64,000 nucleotides of DNA from Vibrio penaeicida (GCF_019977755.1 NZ_AP025144.1:372001-436000), one strand, 5' to 3'; shown: positions 51,989 through 60,865, counted from the first letter of the stretch. The notes: a model not told the origin generated them from the letters alone. Made by a program: numbers and translations.

Positions 51989-52483
51989 CTATTGCCAAAT
52001 TTTCCCAAGCGAATCCAGAAGACCTGAAGATGCATTCTGGGTACCTAAGTATTTCAGAATGATGGGAGCAAACTGTGTCACCATTGATGGGTCGAGCCCT
52101 AGTTTGCTAAAAATATCAGATACAGCACCAAAGTTACTCGCGAGTCCTGATAGCCCTGGTATGGAACCAGTTAACGAACTCAGACCTGGAATTGCAGAAG
52201 CAAGTTCTGTCGTTTGCGAAGCTCCTAAAGAATTGGAAGCGAGTGCTAAGAGAGCGCCAGCGCCGCCCGTTGCCTGAGTTGGTGAAACATCCAGTTGCGA
52301 GCTTAGCATTTTTACTAAATCTGAATCAGCTTGAGTGTCGACTTGGCTGGAGAAAGCATCGTTAGCAAGTGAGTTAAGGTCTACTGAGGATTTTTCCTCA
52401 GAAGAACCAAAGCCGAAGAATGCGTAGCTTGGAGAGACAAGCAGCAGCGCAGATAATGTGATAATCGTTGTTTTAATTTTCAT
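51989..52483 (-). CDS. exported DUF2780 family protein
   Basis: A 164-residue protein with a signal peptide (IKTTIITLSALLLVSPSYAF, cleavage near residue 21). The rest is rich in Ser, Leu, Ala and Gly and resembles DUF2780 (LASNSLGASQTTELASAIPGL, then SKLGLDPSMVTQFAPIILKYL). It is probably periplasmic. Function is unknown. An open frame on the other strand (51888-52277) is its shadow. It has its own promoter space behind the fklB terminator. Confidence 0.8.
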   Translation of the reverse strand: MKIKTTIITLSALLLVSPSYAFFGFGSSEEKSSVDLNSLANDAFSSQVDTQADSDLVKMLSSQLDVSPTQATGGAGALLALASNSLGASQTTELASAIPGLSSLTGSIPGLSGLASNFGAVSDIFSKLGLDPSMVTQFAPIILKYLGTQNASSGLLDSLGKIWQ

Positions 52484-52655
52484 AACTCATTCCTATATAA
52501 AGGCACTAAAACTCAAGCCATTTTAAAATTTCAAGATACTTTGAATGGAGCTTCTTGATGCGGTTGAGTGTATTAATCCTAGTCGGATTTTCCGTTTTGA
52601 TTAGAGAGTCGTGCCGAGATTACAAAACGGGAATGAGCAGTTTACTTTATGACAT

Positions 52656-52692
52656 AAAAAAAGCGGTGCTCAGCACCGCTTCATTTTTGAGA
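52656..52692 (-). terminator. terminator after fklB
   Basis: On the minus strand the stem AAGCGGTGC/GCACCGCTT is followed by a run of T (A run at 52656-52662). It is 10 bases or so past the fklB stop. Confidence 0.9.
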
Positions 52693-52702
52693 CGACGTAA
52701 GA

Positions 52703-53323
52703 TTACAGGATAGCCAGTAGTTCTACTTCGAATACTAGAGCTGCATAAGGAGGGATAGATGCACCAGCACCGCGCTCGCCATATGCAAGATCTTGAGGAA
52801 TGTATAGTTTCCACTTAGAACCAACAGGCATTAATTGAAGTGCTTCAACCCAACCTTTGATTACGCCAGTTACAGGGAACTCAGCAGGTTGACCGCGAGA
52901 AACAGAGCTGTCGAATACAGTACCGTCAGTCAATTCGCCGTGGTAGTGAACACGAACAGATTTGTCTGAACTTGGGATTTCGCCAGTACCTTCAGTGATC
53001 ACTTCGTACTGTAGACCAGACTCAAGAACGGTAACTTCAGAGCGTAGAGCGTTGTCTTTCAAGAACGCTTCACCGTCTGCTGCTGCTACTTTTGCTACTT
53101 CTGCGCGAGCAGATTCTGCACGAGTGTGAAGCTCTTGAAGTGCGTTGTTGATATCATCAACTTCAATCTCAGGCATACCGCCAGTCAATGCAGTAGCGAT
53201 GCCTTTTGCGATCGCGTCTACATTCAAACCTTCAAGACCGCTACCAGCCAATTGTTGACCCATTTGCAGACCAATTCCGTAGCTTGCTTTCTGCTCTACG
53301 GTTTCTAATTTGATTTCAGACAT
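52703..53323 (-). CDS. fklB: FKBP-type peptidyl-prolyl isomerase FklB (FKBP22)
   Basis: A 206-residue dimeric prolyl isomerase. It has the N-terminal helical dimerisation domain ([20 protein letters not shown]) and C-terminal FKBP domain ([39 protein letters not shown]). There is no signal peptide, so it is cytoplasmic, unlike FkpA in this window. It is divergent from oapA/ytfB, the same neighbour as in E. coli. Confidence 0.95.
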   Translation of the reverse strand: MSEIKLETVEQKASYGIGLQMGQQLAGSGLEGLNVDAIAKGIATALTGGMPEIEVDDINNALQELHTRAESARAEVAKVAAADGEAFLKDNALRSEVTVLESGLQYEVITEGTGEIPSSDKSVRVHYHGELTDGTVFDSSVSRGQPAEFPVTGVIKGWVEALQLMPVGSKWKLYIPQDLAYGERGAGASIPPYAALVFEVELLAIL

Positions 53324-53496
53324 CTTGTCTCTCTATTGTGTGAATTTGTGCAGCAAAAGGATAGCAGTTCTACTAGCGTGAAGAAACGGCAAATGCCAAT
53401 ATATGTCAAGTTACTGTTAACTTGTGTAACGGTCCGTTTTGTTAAGGAACCGTGTTCGTAGATAATAGAAAGACAGTTCGCTAAGGTATATGCATT

Positions 53497-54063
53497 ATGA
53501 ATCGGAGAGTGGCTAGAACTCGCCAGCCAAAATTATTCGATCAACTAAAAAGTAAGTTCGAAGGTGTTGATGCACGAGCAATAGGCTCCAAGATAAAACA
53601 TCATTGGGCAAGTATGCCCAAGCTTCACCAAAGAGGCGTTATTGGGCTATCTGTAGCAGTTATTATTCTTTCTATCTTGCCAGCTCCTAGTGAATCAGTG
53701 CCGGATGAAAAAGAACCTGAAAGTGTGCGCAAACCTTTGGATATCACAACGACAGGTTTGAGCGAACAATCTTCATCCAGTAGTCAACAGTCTCCTCGCA
53801 CAGAAGCTTGGAAAGAATATATTGTTAAGTCTGGAGACACACTTGCTCAGGTTTTTCGTTCTAACGAGCTACCTATGACTGATCTCAACGCACTGGTTAA
53901 GATTGAGGGTATCGATAAGCCACTGAGTAAGATAAGAGAAGGGCAGCTGATTCGATTTAAATTGGATGATGATGGAAAGCTAGACATATTACAGCTCGAG
54001 CAGAAATCGGTATCCGTGATGTTTTTTAGACTCTCAGATGGCGGCTTTGGTCGAAGTAAATAA
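53497..54063 (+). CDS. OapA/YtfB-type LysM-like cell-envelope protein
   Basis: A 188-residue single-pass membrane protein: basic cytoplasmic N-terminus, one membrane segment at about residues 48-63 (RGVIGLSVAVIILSIL), a Ser/Glu-rich linker, and a C-terminal OapA/LysM-like domain (about 107-188: YIVKSGDTLAQVFRSNELP, LSKIREGQLIRFKLD). E. coli YtfB, a division-site glycan-binding protein, has the same architecture and neighbour (fklB). The call rests on that. Confidence 0.85.
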   Translation: MNRRVARTRQPKLFDQLKSKFEGVDARAIGSKIKHHWASMPKLHQRGVIGLSVAVIILSILPAPSESVPDEKEPESVRKPLDITTTGLSEQSSSSSQQSPRTEAWKEYIVKSGDTLAQVFRSNELPMTDLNALVKIEGIDKPLSKIREGQLIRFKLDDDGKLDILQLEQKSVSVMFFRLSDGGFGRSK

Positions 54064-54073
54064 TGAAAGGTGT

Positions 54074-54112
54074 AAAACGACTTCAGCCAATCGCGGAAGT
54101 CGTTTTCTTTTC
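54074..54112. terminator. terminator between oapA and the olsF-like gene
   Basis: AAAACGACTTC/GAAGTCGTTTT with an 11-base loop, followed by CTTTTCT on the plus strand. The run is also U-rich in the other direction, so it may serve both convergent genes. Confidence 0.8.
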
Positions 54113-54129
54113 TACCTAAGTTTAAGCGC

Positions 54130-55878
54130 TTATGGGTGATGACACAGGTAAGTTTTGGCTTCTTCTTTTCCCATGTATTTCCCTAATGTTCTTTCGGGCA
54201 CATTGCGCAAGTCCACAACGATTAACCCATCTAATGCGTCGTTAAATTCTGGATCGACATTGAAACATACCAACTGACCATTTAAACCTAGGTATTGCCT
54301 TAAAAGGACTGGTAACCCTTTGCCTTCTTCCATGCGGGAAAGTACTTTGGACAGTAGCTGAACGCTGCCTAATGCACTGAGCATGTCATTACGCCAAAAA
54401 ACTGATTCATCTTTTTTAAGTGGTACCGACGGGGAAACCAAGTTGGCTTTATGTTCATCGTAGTGATGAATGGACAGGCAACTTGCCATTAGTTGACGTG
54501 CAATTTGGCTATAGTCATTACTTATGCTGACTGGACCGTATAAATGCGTGTACTTCGGGTTGCGATAAACATAGCTCGCAATGCCTTTCCAAAGCATCAA
54601 AAGAGATTGTAGGTTTCTCTGATAAGGCTTATTGACGACAGAGCGACCAAGCTCAATGGAATGGTCGAGACTTTCGACAAACGATTGGCTGTAGTTAAAC
54701 AAACTACGAGAGTACAGACCTTTCAATCCATGTTGCTGCAAGATTTCATCAACCTTACCCAGCCGATAGCTTCCGACTAACTGTTTGTCTTTACTGTGCC
54801 AAATAAAGAGATGATCGTAATACTCATCATAATGATCTAGATCTAATGCCTTACCAGTACCTTCACCTACATCTCGGAAATTCGCTTCTCTTACTCTGCC
54901 AATCTCTAGAATCAGGTTTGGGATCTGCGTTTTTCTCGCGCAATAAACCGAAAAATCGCCTTGAGAAAGAAGTAAGCATTCACTTGGAAGCGCATTGACT
55001 TCATCTTGTAGCCTTTCACTATCTATTGCATCCATAACGGGTGTGGAGAATGAAGCCAGTTGTAAACTCTTTGATTGTCCGGACTGCTTACGAAGTAAGT
55101 AGGTGTTTAGCCTGAGGTAGTGAACTAAATCTTGCTCCGAATTCAAAGATTTCATTTCAGAGTAAAGAATGGGTTCGCCGATGGACAGCTGTATTTGAGA
55201 CGATCGCTTCCCGATCATTTCTCTACCTAACATCGCGGTTCTTAGAAGTGGATGTATTTTACCCGCTAGATAAAACAACGAGCTGTTTTTCCCTTCGATA
55301 TAGATAGGTACGCACGTTGCCTTACTTTTTTTAACCAGCTTGGCAACAGAACGGCTCCAAGTTTTGTCTTGCAGCTGTGCATCTTGATAAGTAGAAACTT
55401 CACCCGCAGGGAAAATGATCAGCGCTCCACCATTAGCCAGATGTTGATGTGCACTGCGCATCGCGGTTAAGTTTGTTTTTATTGCACTCTTAGATTCAAA
55501 AACATCCACACCAATGAACAAATCAGACAGCTCAGGAAGTTGTTTGAGCAATTCATTCGCCATCACTTTTACATCGGGTCTTCGGTGGCGAACTAAAGCG
55601 GCCAATATCACCCCTTCAATCGCCCCAAGTGGATGGTTGGCAACAATGACAACAGGACCTTCCTCTGGAATGCTATTTAATGAGCCTTGCTGGACGTTAT
55701 AGTCGATATTAAGAGCTTGAAGTGTGTAATCCATAAACTCAAAACAATCGAGATCCATCGGACGCTTTTGGTATAAGGAATCCAAATAACGCAGCCCTGT
55801 GACTCGTTCAGCAACCCGCTCTACTATTCGAAACGGCGTGACAGCGGGAAGCTGAAACGGAGAAGAGGTAACTTGCAT
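54130..55878 (-). CDS. OlsF-like bifunctional acyltransferase (PlsC-type plus GNAT N-acyltransferase)
   Basis: A 582-residue two-domain protein. The N-terminal half (about residues 70-270) is a lysophospholipid acyltransferase with IVANHPLGAIEG (His82) and IIFPAGEVSTY. The C-terminal half (about 300-560) is a GNAT-type N-acyltransferase of the OlsB type (EIGRVREANFRDVGEGTG, DHYDEYYDHLFIW, ELGRSVV). This arrangement matches OlsF, which makes ornithine lipid in Serratia and Vibrio. The usual Asp of the acyltransferase motif is Glu (Glu88). It is last in a six-gene cluster. The acceptor amino acid is not proven. Confidence 0.82.
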   Translation of the reverse strand: MQVTSSPFQLPAVTPFRIVERVAERVTGLRYLDSLYQKRPMDLDCFEFMDYTLQALNIDYNVQQGSLNSIPEEGPVVIVANHPLGAIEGVILAALVRHRRPDVKVMANELLKQLPELSDLFIGVDVFESKSAIKTNLTAMRSAHQHLANGGALIIFPAGEVSTYQDAQLQDKTWSRSVAKLVKKSKATCVPIYIEGKNSSLFYLAGKIHPLLRTAMLGREMIGKRSSQIQLSIGEPILYSEMKSLNSEQDLVHYLRLNTYLLRKQSGQSKSLQLASFSTPVMDAIDSERLQDEVNALPSECLLLSQGDFSVYCARKTQIPNLILEIGRVREANFRDVGEGTGKALDLDHYDEYYDHLFIWHSKDKQLVGSYRLGKVDEILQQHGLKGLYSRSLFNYSQSFVESLDHSIELGRSVVNKPYQRNLQSLLMLWKGIASYVYRNPKYTHLYGPVSISNDYSQIARQLMASCLSIHHYDEHKANLVSPSVPLKKDESVFWRNDMLSALGSVQLLSKVLSRMEEGKGLPVLLRQYLGLNGQLVCFNVDPEFNDALDGLIVVDLRNVPERTLGKYMGKEEAKTYLCHHP

Positions 55879-55887
55879 AGATTTCTC

Positions 55888-56340
55888 CTAATTACTCACT
55901 AGCTCTGGCCAATTTTTGTCGCCGCTACTAATAAAGCCAGGAATGTCTTTTTCCCAACGAGATTTAATGTCCGCGTCGTAGTTTAGGTACAACTTGCCAT
56001 CAACAATATTCCACTGAAGGGGATCGCCCGGCGCTGTATCGTTTTTAGCGCCGACAGCCCACGCACAATATCCACCATATTGAGGCGCGTATTTCTCGGG
56101 ATTTTGAATGAATTTTTCGAGATTCTCTTTGGATGTGAAATACCATTCAGCGCCTTGATATTCGATGGTATGGTCGCTACTGCCTTTTTGTGGTTCGCTG
56201 GCTTCGAAATAGCTGACTGCGTCATAACCAGAAATCGCTTTGCTGCTAAAAAAGCCAGTATAGATAGGGTCTGCCGCATAGGTCATGGCGGAGAACATCC
56301 CTAATACTAACGTACAAACTACGGTGATCATGCGTATCAT
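55888..56340 (-). CDS. exported YHS-domain protein
   Basis: A 150-residue protein with a signal peptide (ITVVCTLVLGMFSAMTYA, cleavage near residue 22) and a YHS domain (SGYDAVSYFEAS, YQGAEWYFTSKENLEKFIQNP, YAPQYGGYCAWAV). YHS domains occur in metal-transport proteins and in stand-alone periplasmic proteins of unknown role. The ATG at 56340 has GAGGAAC upstream; a TTG at 56361 would add seven residues. It starts 13 bases after the NRDE gene and ends nine bases before the acyltransferase. Confidence 0.85.
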   Translation of the reverse strand: MIRMITVVCTLVLGMFSAMTYAADPIYTGFFSSKAISGYDAVSYFEASEPQKGSSDHTIEYQGAEWYFTSKENLEKFIQNPEKYAPQYGGYCAWAVGAKNDTAPGDPLQWNIVDGKLYLNYDADIKSRWEKDIPGFISSGDKNWPELVSN

Positions 56341-56353
56341 AATGGGTTCCTCG

Positions 56354-57106
56354 TTATGCAATTTTCACATTGGATGAAGGGATTAAAGAGATTCTATTTT
56401 GAGTTAGGTACGATTCCGTAATGCCACAGCAAGGTGAGCCAGGGTAATAGCTCATACCTCTTTCTGAACTCGTAACTAAAATATGCGTGAAACTGACGGT
56501 ATGGGCGTCTTTGCGATGCATACAAGTAGATAAGTGTCCCTTGCTTGGAATATGAGATGCGTGAAATTCCAGCAATTGATCGACATTGGCGTGAGTGGAT
56601 GTATACGCTTGGTAGCATTCACTTCTCAGTTCAAACGCTTTTTGGTAATCGACAGAAGACGAGATTAATGGAGGGTTAGGTCGTATATAAACCAAAGATT
56701 GCCCAGTCCAACAAACCCCTTTTACTGTTGAGTGACGACGCGTTAAATCGGGTTCAAAAATCAGTAATGAAAAAGGTGCGAAAGATTTCAAATCAATCGA
56801 CTGTAAGTATTCATCTACTTGAGTATAGTTTTGAAATGCCGCTAAAGATTTAACCAGTAAACCTCGACTTGTTAGTACACCTTTCGGAACGCTTCCTTGG
56901 TAGTAATTCAACAAACAGATTGATTGACCATGTTCGTTCGTCGCAATCCAGCTGCCACCGCCATCAGGGTCAACTGGCATAAGATATTCGACACCTTGGT
57001 GGCAAAAAGGCGTGGGCGGTACAGCTTGAGCTCGGCTTTTTTGCTCGTCTCGATTAAAAAAGACCTGGTAGCCATCATCCTTTAACAGCCAAGATACGGT
57101 GCACAT
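56354..57106 (-). CDS. NRDE (TANGO2-family) protein
   Basis: A 250-residue NRDE/TANGO2 protein. It begins MCTVSWLLKDDGYQVFFNRDE: removal of Met would expose an N-terminal Cys as in Ntn hydrolases, and FNRDE is the family signature. Next comes GGGSWIATNEHG. Eukaryotic TANGO2/HRG-9 has been linked to heme trafficking; bacterial members have no settled role. Its start overlaps the stop of the DinB-like gene by one base (TAATG). Confidence 0.88.
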   Translation of the reverse strand: MCTVSWLLKDDGYQVFFNRDEQKSRAQAVPPTPFCHQGVEYLMPVDPDGGGSWIATNEHGQSICLLNYYQGSVPKGVLTSRGLLVKSLAAFQNYTQVDEYLQSIDLKSFAPFSLLIFEPDLTRRHSTVKGVCWTGQSLVYIRPNPPLISSSVDYQKAFELRSECYQAYTSTHANVDQLLEFHASHIPSKGHLSTCMHRKDAHTVSFTHILVTSSERGMSYYPGSPCCGITESYLTQNRISLIPSSNVKIA

Positions 57107-57654
57107 TAGTCTTGCTCCCTTAAGTACGTCGCGGTAGCGGGTGCGAATCCCAATTCTTTATCAGTCTGATAACCCAATTGAATCGCCAGCACTTTCATTA
57201 GCGCGTAATGATGCGTTGCATGAACCGCCGCAAATGCGATTTCTCGCTCCAGCTGGGAAGTGAGTTCAGCACTCAGTGTTTCCGATAAAGCGACTTCTGT
57301 TTTAACGGATATCGAGCGTTTCAATTCCTCTGGCGTTAGCTTGCTGAGCCAATGCTTTATGGCTTGGAATTCAACAATGGCAAGCTCTCGCGTTTTTTCC
57401 ACATCGTGTCCGCGTCTGCGAAGGTTGTAATCTACGCCATTTTCGTAATCTGAAAGCGCATGAAAAATGTCTAATACATGACGGCAATGCTCACCCATAG
57501 AGCTCGTCACCAATGGCGGTGTTGCGAGTTGATAATCATCCGAATTAATCTGCATCAGTAAATCGATACCTTGATCAATCGTTTCAATGGTTCCCAATAC
57601 GGTGGAAGATAAATTTTGCAATGAAGCAGTAAGCGAAATAGGCGCAATTTGCAT
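57106..57654 (-). CDS. DinB-fold protein
   Basis: A 182-residue helical-bundle protein of the DinB/YfiT type. The histidine pattern SMGEHCRHVLDIFHAL near the N-terminal third and FAAVHATHHYALMKV later give the usual metal-binding His triad. Members are metal-dependent transferases that use thiols or similar cofactors; the substrate here is unknown. The ATG at 57654 has AAGGAC upstream; a 21-residue longer frame overlaps the ATP-grasp gene. It lies 14 bases downstream of that gene. Confidence 0.8.
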   Translation of the reverse strand: MQIAPISLTASLQNLSSTVLGTIETIDQGIDLLMQINSDDYQLATPPLVTSSMGEHCRHVLDIFHALSDYENGVDYNLRRRGHDVEKTRELAIVEFQAIKHWLSKLTPEELKRSISVKTEVALSETLSAELTSQLEREIAFAAVHATHHYALMKVLAIQLGYQTDKELGFAPATATYLREQD

Positions 57655-57668
57655 AAGTTGTCCTTGTT

Positions 57669-58820
57669 CTAATCGGTTTGCGGGTAAGCATTGACAAGCT
57701 GTTTTTCTTCGCGCCACGCTGCCAGTAACTGGCTTATCGATGGTGGCTTATGCCCAGCTTTTTTCTGCAATGCGCCAATCGCAAACAATGTGCGATATTG
57801 GAATAAAAGGGTGGAAAAAATTTCCCGTAATGGGGTTTTTCGATCCCAGATGTGTGCGGCTTCTGAGCTCGCTCCATTGATTTCCAAAATGGTAAAGTTC
57901 TTCCCGTCCATGAGCTCATAAATATCCTGAAATTTAATATCCAGACGCCCGTAGCAAAAACCTTCAACATCATCGAATATGCGGTCTAGTTGCTCGGTTA
58001 GCTTCTCGGATATATAGGCATTTCCATTTCTAAATATGCTGCCTCGGCTATGGCTACCAGCAAATGCCAACTGAAAGGATTCTCCTTTCTGTAATATTTG
58101 GTTGAGCTTTGATTGGTGACGAGGGAAATACAAATGCGTCAATTGACCTGCTCTAGGGTCTGCCTCAATCAGTTCTTTAAGTGTTGATTGCCCATCACCT
58201 TCAACAAATGGGGCGTATTTCAACGTTAGAGATATGACTTTCCCTTTCTTTTCTCCGGGGTAGCGAACGTAGAACACACCCGCTTCCGCTGGGTAAGGGG
58301 CTTTTTCTTGCAATAGGAATCGAGAATCCTTGGGGAAACTTTCGAAGTATTGCGTCAGTTGATCCATGTTATGTAAAAGCTTTACGCCAGCACCGCGGCA
58401 ACCGAGATCAGGCTTTGCAACGATAGGGAAACCCAATCCATTATCTTGCATTTGCCGATAAGCCTTGGACGACTGCTCCGCTACGTCTTCACCGGTTTGG
58501 AATACCGTGATAAAGGGGGAAACCCATTGGCGAGCATAACTGCCAGCCAAAGAAAGGATATCGTGTTTGGATTCGCCCACCATACCGCTGAGTTTAATGC
58601 TCGGATTAGCAACTAGTGGCAAGCGAACATCACCATAGCGCAGAGCAAGAGCAAAGCTTTGGAGCACTACTGGGGTATAGAACACCCAAGCAGGCAAAAA
58701 TTCGTAAGGTGAAATACTACCTTGCTGATCCTGTACAAACTTTGGCATCCCTTTGTTGATGCCAGTTTCAACGTCGATCGCTTCAAACTGGCTGTCTAGT
58801 GCCAACGGCGAACTTGTCAT
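57669..58820 (-). CDS. ATP-grasp ligase of unknown substrate (D-Ala-D-Ala ligase-like)
   Basis: A 383-residue protein with an ATP-grasp core from about residue 110. The nucleotide-binding segment reads FPIVAKPDLGCRGAGVKLL, followed by RFLLQEKAPYPAEAGVFYV, and the metal-site region is FTILEINGASSEAAH. The first hundred residues lack a recognised ligase domain. ATP-grasp enzymes join a carboxylate to an amine or thiol via an acyl phosphate. The start overlaps the dedA stop by one base (TAATG), so the two are translationally coupled. The substrate is not predictable from sequence. Confidence 0.82.
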   Translation of the reverse strand: MTSSPLALDSQFEAIDVETGINKGMPKFVQDQQGSISPYEFLPAWVFYTPVVLQSFALALRYGDVRLPLVANPSIKLSGMVGESKHDILSLAGSYARQWVSPFITVFQTGEDVAEQSSKAYRQMQDNGLGFPIVAKPDLGCRGAGVKLLHNMDQLTQYFESFPKDSRFLLQEKAPYPAEAGVFYVRYPGEKKGKVISLTLKYAPFVEGDGQSTLKELIEADPRAGQLTHLYFPRHQSKLNQILQKGESFQLAFAGSHSRGSIFRNGNAYISEKLTEQLDRIFDDVEGFCYGRLDIKFQDIYELMDGKNFTILEINGASSEAAHIWDRKTPLREIFSTLLFQYRTLFAIGALQKKAGHKPPSISQLLAAWREEKQLVNAYPQTD

Positions 58821-59401
58821 TACACTCTCCTTGAAAAGCGAGATTTCATAAGTCGGTTACCCATTACCAAAGTGATAAACAGCACTGGTATTAGTAACCA
58901 TTGATGTGAGCTGGCTTGAATCCATGCCTGTTGACCCAGCCAGAAAGTGCAGCCAAATATCAGTGCCGTCCACAATGCAGTCGCAAACAGTACGGCAGAC
59001 ATAAAAGAAGCGAGAGGCAGTTGAAAAAAGCCACTTAAGGAATAGCCCAATGTCCGAAGACCAGGGATAAAGCGAATAATGAATAGATTGAAAATAGGGC
59101 GGTTGTGCAGTTTGTGACGAACCCAGCGCATCGATTTGTGAGAAAGCAGGCGATAACGTAACCAACGAGATTGGTGAGCCCATTTTCCTAAGTAATAGAG
59201 CCCTAAATCACCCGTTGCGATACCGATAAAGATAGCAATCAGAGCCATAGATGTCGGCATGGCTCCTTGAGTCGCAAGTCCAGCCGCGCCAAGAATGGCT
59301 AAATCTTCTAGCAGATAGGAAACCAAAATCACTCCTAGCATTAAGCTTAAGAGTGTTTGTTGTGACGCCCAAAGATTAAACTGTTGCGCATATTCAGCCA
59401 C
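58820..59401 (-). CDS. DedA family membrane protein
   Basis: A 193-residue DedA-family protein with about five hydrophobic segments. It has the family core ILGAAGLATQGAMPTSMALI and FIIRFIPGLRTLGYSLSGFF (the F-x-R-F-x-P-G-x-R motif). DedA proteins act as lipid flippases or scramblases, including undecaprenyl phosphate and aminophospholipids. I prefer the GTG at 59401 (AAGGTG nine bases upstream) over the GTG at 59413, which has no ribosome site. It is the first gene of the six-gene cluster. Confidence 0.88.
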   Translation of the reverse strand: MAEYAQQFNLWASQQTLLSLMLGVILVSYLLEDLAILGAAGLATQGAMPTSMALIAIFIGIATGDLGLYYLGKWAHQSRWLRYRLLSHKSMRWVRHKLHNRPIFNLFIIRFIPGLRTLGYSLSGFFQLPLASFMSAVLFATALWTALIFGCTFWLGQQAWIQASSHQWLLIPVLFITLVMGNRLMKSRFSRRV

Positions 59402-59549
59402 GTCTACCTGCACCTTTGTATGAATTACGTGAAGCTATTCTTGGAGTGACCACGGAGCGTGGAAAATGTCAGGAATAGCGCGATAACTTCAACAAAGACC
59501 GGATAAAAGTGCTGAAGTATTCACCATTTCATAAAAAGTTTAGACGTTA

Positions 59550-60404
59550 TTAAGGAGATTGACGCTTTTTGGTGGCTTTAATAGGCATCATAGGCAAAAC
59601 AATCAGTAAGATACCGACCGCCGTGAGCCAGTCTGGAATTTCGTTAAACCACAACACGCCAAATAACGTAACGAATAACAATCCAGAATATTCCGCTAGG
59701 GCAATTTGCGATGTTTCAGCTTTTTTGTAGGCAGCAACGGCAAAGCCATTGTAGGCCAGAATGCAACATGCACTGAAAACGATCCACAATAAGGACTCGA
59801 AAGAAATGGGGTGCCAGTTTGCCCAAGCTAGCGCACCTGAGATTGGCAATGAGAAAATGGAGGTCCAAAATAAAGTAGCCACGACAGGTTGATTGCCTGG
59901 AAGCTTGCGAACCAATACATTAAATAAGGCTAACGTTACGGCCGTGCCTAAAGCAAAAATGGCTGCCCAATGGAATTGAGAAGGGCGAAGTACCAGTAGT
60001 ACGCCAGCAAAGCCAATGAATGTGGCGATAATTTTAGTCGTTTGAGGTTTTTCTTTGAGTAACCAAGCTGAAAGAGGAAGCATTAATAGCGGAGCGGCAT
60101 AGAAAACCGCATTAGCCGTTGCTAACGGTAAGTGAGTAATTGCTATCACCATACAACCACTGCCAATAAGCACTAAATGTGAACGTAGGAGGTTGATAGG
60201 CAAGCCTTTTAATCTACGTTCGGTTGGTTGAAGTTGAATCCATAGTGGTAAAACAACCAAAGCGGAAACCAATTGGCGAATGAATATGTATTGGAAAACA
60301 TTCGCACCGTCTCCCAGAACCTTAACAGCAACATCCGATACAGACGCCATTAAGTTGCCCGCAATCAAGAATAAAAGCGCAAGATTAGTTGGAGTTATAG
60401 GCAC
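59550..60404 (-). CDS. EamA/DMT family transporter
   Basis: A 284-residue inner-membrane protein with ten hydrophobic segments arranged as two EamA repeats (NLMASVSDVAVKVLGDG, ATIVAFIGFAGVLLVLRPS-type and LAEYSGLLFVTLFGVLWF). Drug/metabolite-family members export amino acids or metabolites; the substrate is unknown. Its start lies inside the end of the ElaA-type gene (10-base overlap). Confidence 0.88.
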   Translation of the reverse strand: MPITPTNLALLFLIAGNLMASVSDVAVKVLGDGANVFQYIFIRQLVSALVVLPLWIQLQPTERRLKGLPINLLRSHLVLIGSGCMVIAITHLPLATANAVFYAAPLLMLPLSAWLLKEKPQTTKIIATFIGFAGVLLVLRPSQFHWAAIFALGTAVTLALFNVLVRKLPGNQPVVATLFWTSIFSLPISGALAWANWHPISFESLLWIVFSACCILAYNGFAVAAYKKAETSQIALAEYSGLLFVTLFGVLWFNEIPDWLTAVGILLIVLPMMPIKATKKRQSP

Positions 60405-60865
60405 CTTTCTTTCGCTTCCCTGACCATGCCAATATGGGGAATACCATCTTCTAGGTACATTTCTGTGTACTGCACAAAGCCATGTTTTCCGTAGTACTGG
60501 CTAAGGTGTTCTTGAGCGCTTATTTTAACGGGAACATTACCCCACACAGACTCTAAGTTCGTAAGGGCTTGCTGCATCAATTCATGCCCAAGTCCGGTGC
60601 CTCGCGCACTTTCTTTGGTCGCCACTCGACCGATACTCGCAGCACTTGGGTAGCTAATCCCCTCAGCAAGTAACCTCGCACAGGCGACCAGCTCTTCTCC
60701 ATCATATCCCAATAGATGAAAAGCCCCTTCTGCATGGTCTTTGTCATCTAATTCGGGGTAAGGGCAGTCTTGCTCCACAACAAATACATCCACCCGTAAT
60801 TTGATCATTTGGTAGAGCTGCATAGTGGAAAGTTGGGTAAATGAAAGGAGTTGCCAATTGATCAT
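60395..60865 (-). CDS. ElaA-type GNAT N-acetyltransferase
   Basis: A 156-residue GNAT protein with LRVDVFVVEQDCPYPELDDKDHA typical of E. coli ElaA in outline and the acetyl-CoA loop RVATKESARGTGLGHELM. Substrate is unknown. It is 58 bases downstream of a Crp-like regulator gene and overlaps the EamA gene. Confidence 0.88.
   Translation of the reverse strand: MINWQLLSFTQLSTMQLYQMIKLRVDVFVVEQDCPYPELDDKDHAEGAFHLLGYDGEELVACARLLAEGISYPSAASIGRVATKESARGTGLGHELMQQALTNLESVWGNVPVKISAQEHLSQYYGKHGFVQYTEMYLEDGIPHIGMVREAKERCL

Noticed and set aside
51888..52277. Plus-strand open frame of 129 codons
   Set aside because: It lies opposite the DUF2780 gene, which has a signal peptide and family resemblance; the plus-strand protein has neither.
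59402..59549. Pho box upstream of the dedA cluster
   Set aside because: Ornithine-lipid genes are often phosphate-controlled, so I looked for it; CTGACAT occurs once without a second repeat at 11 bases, which is not enough.
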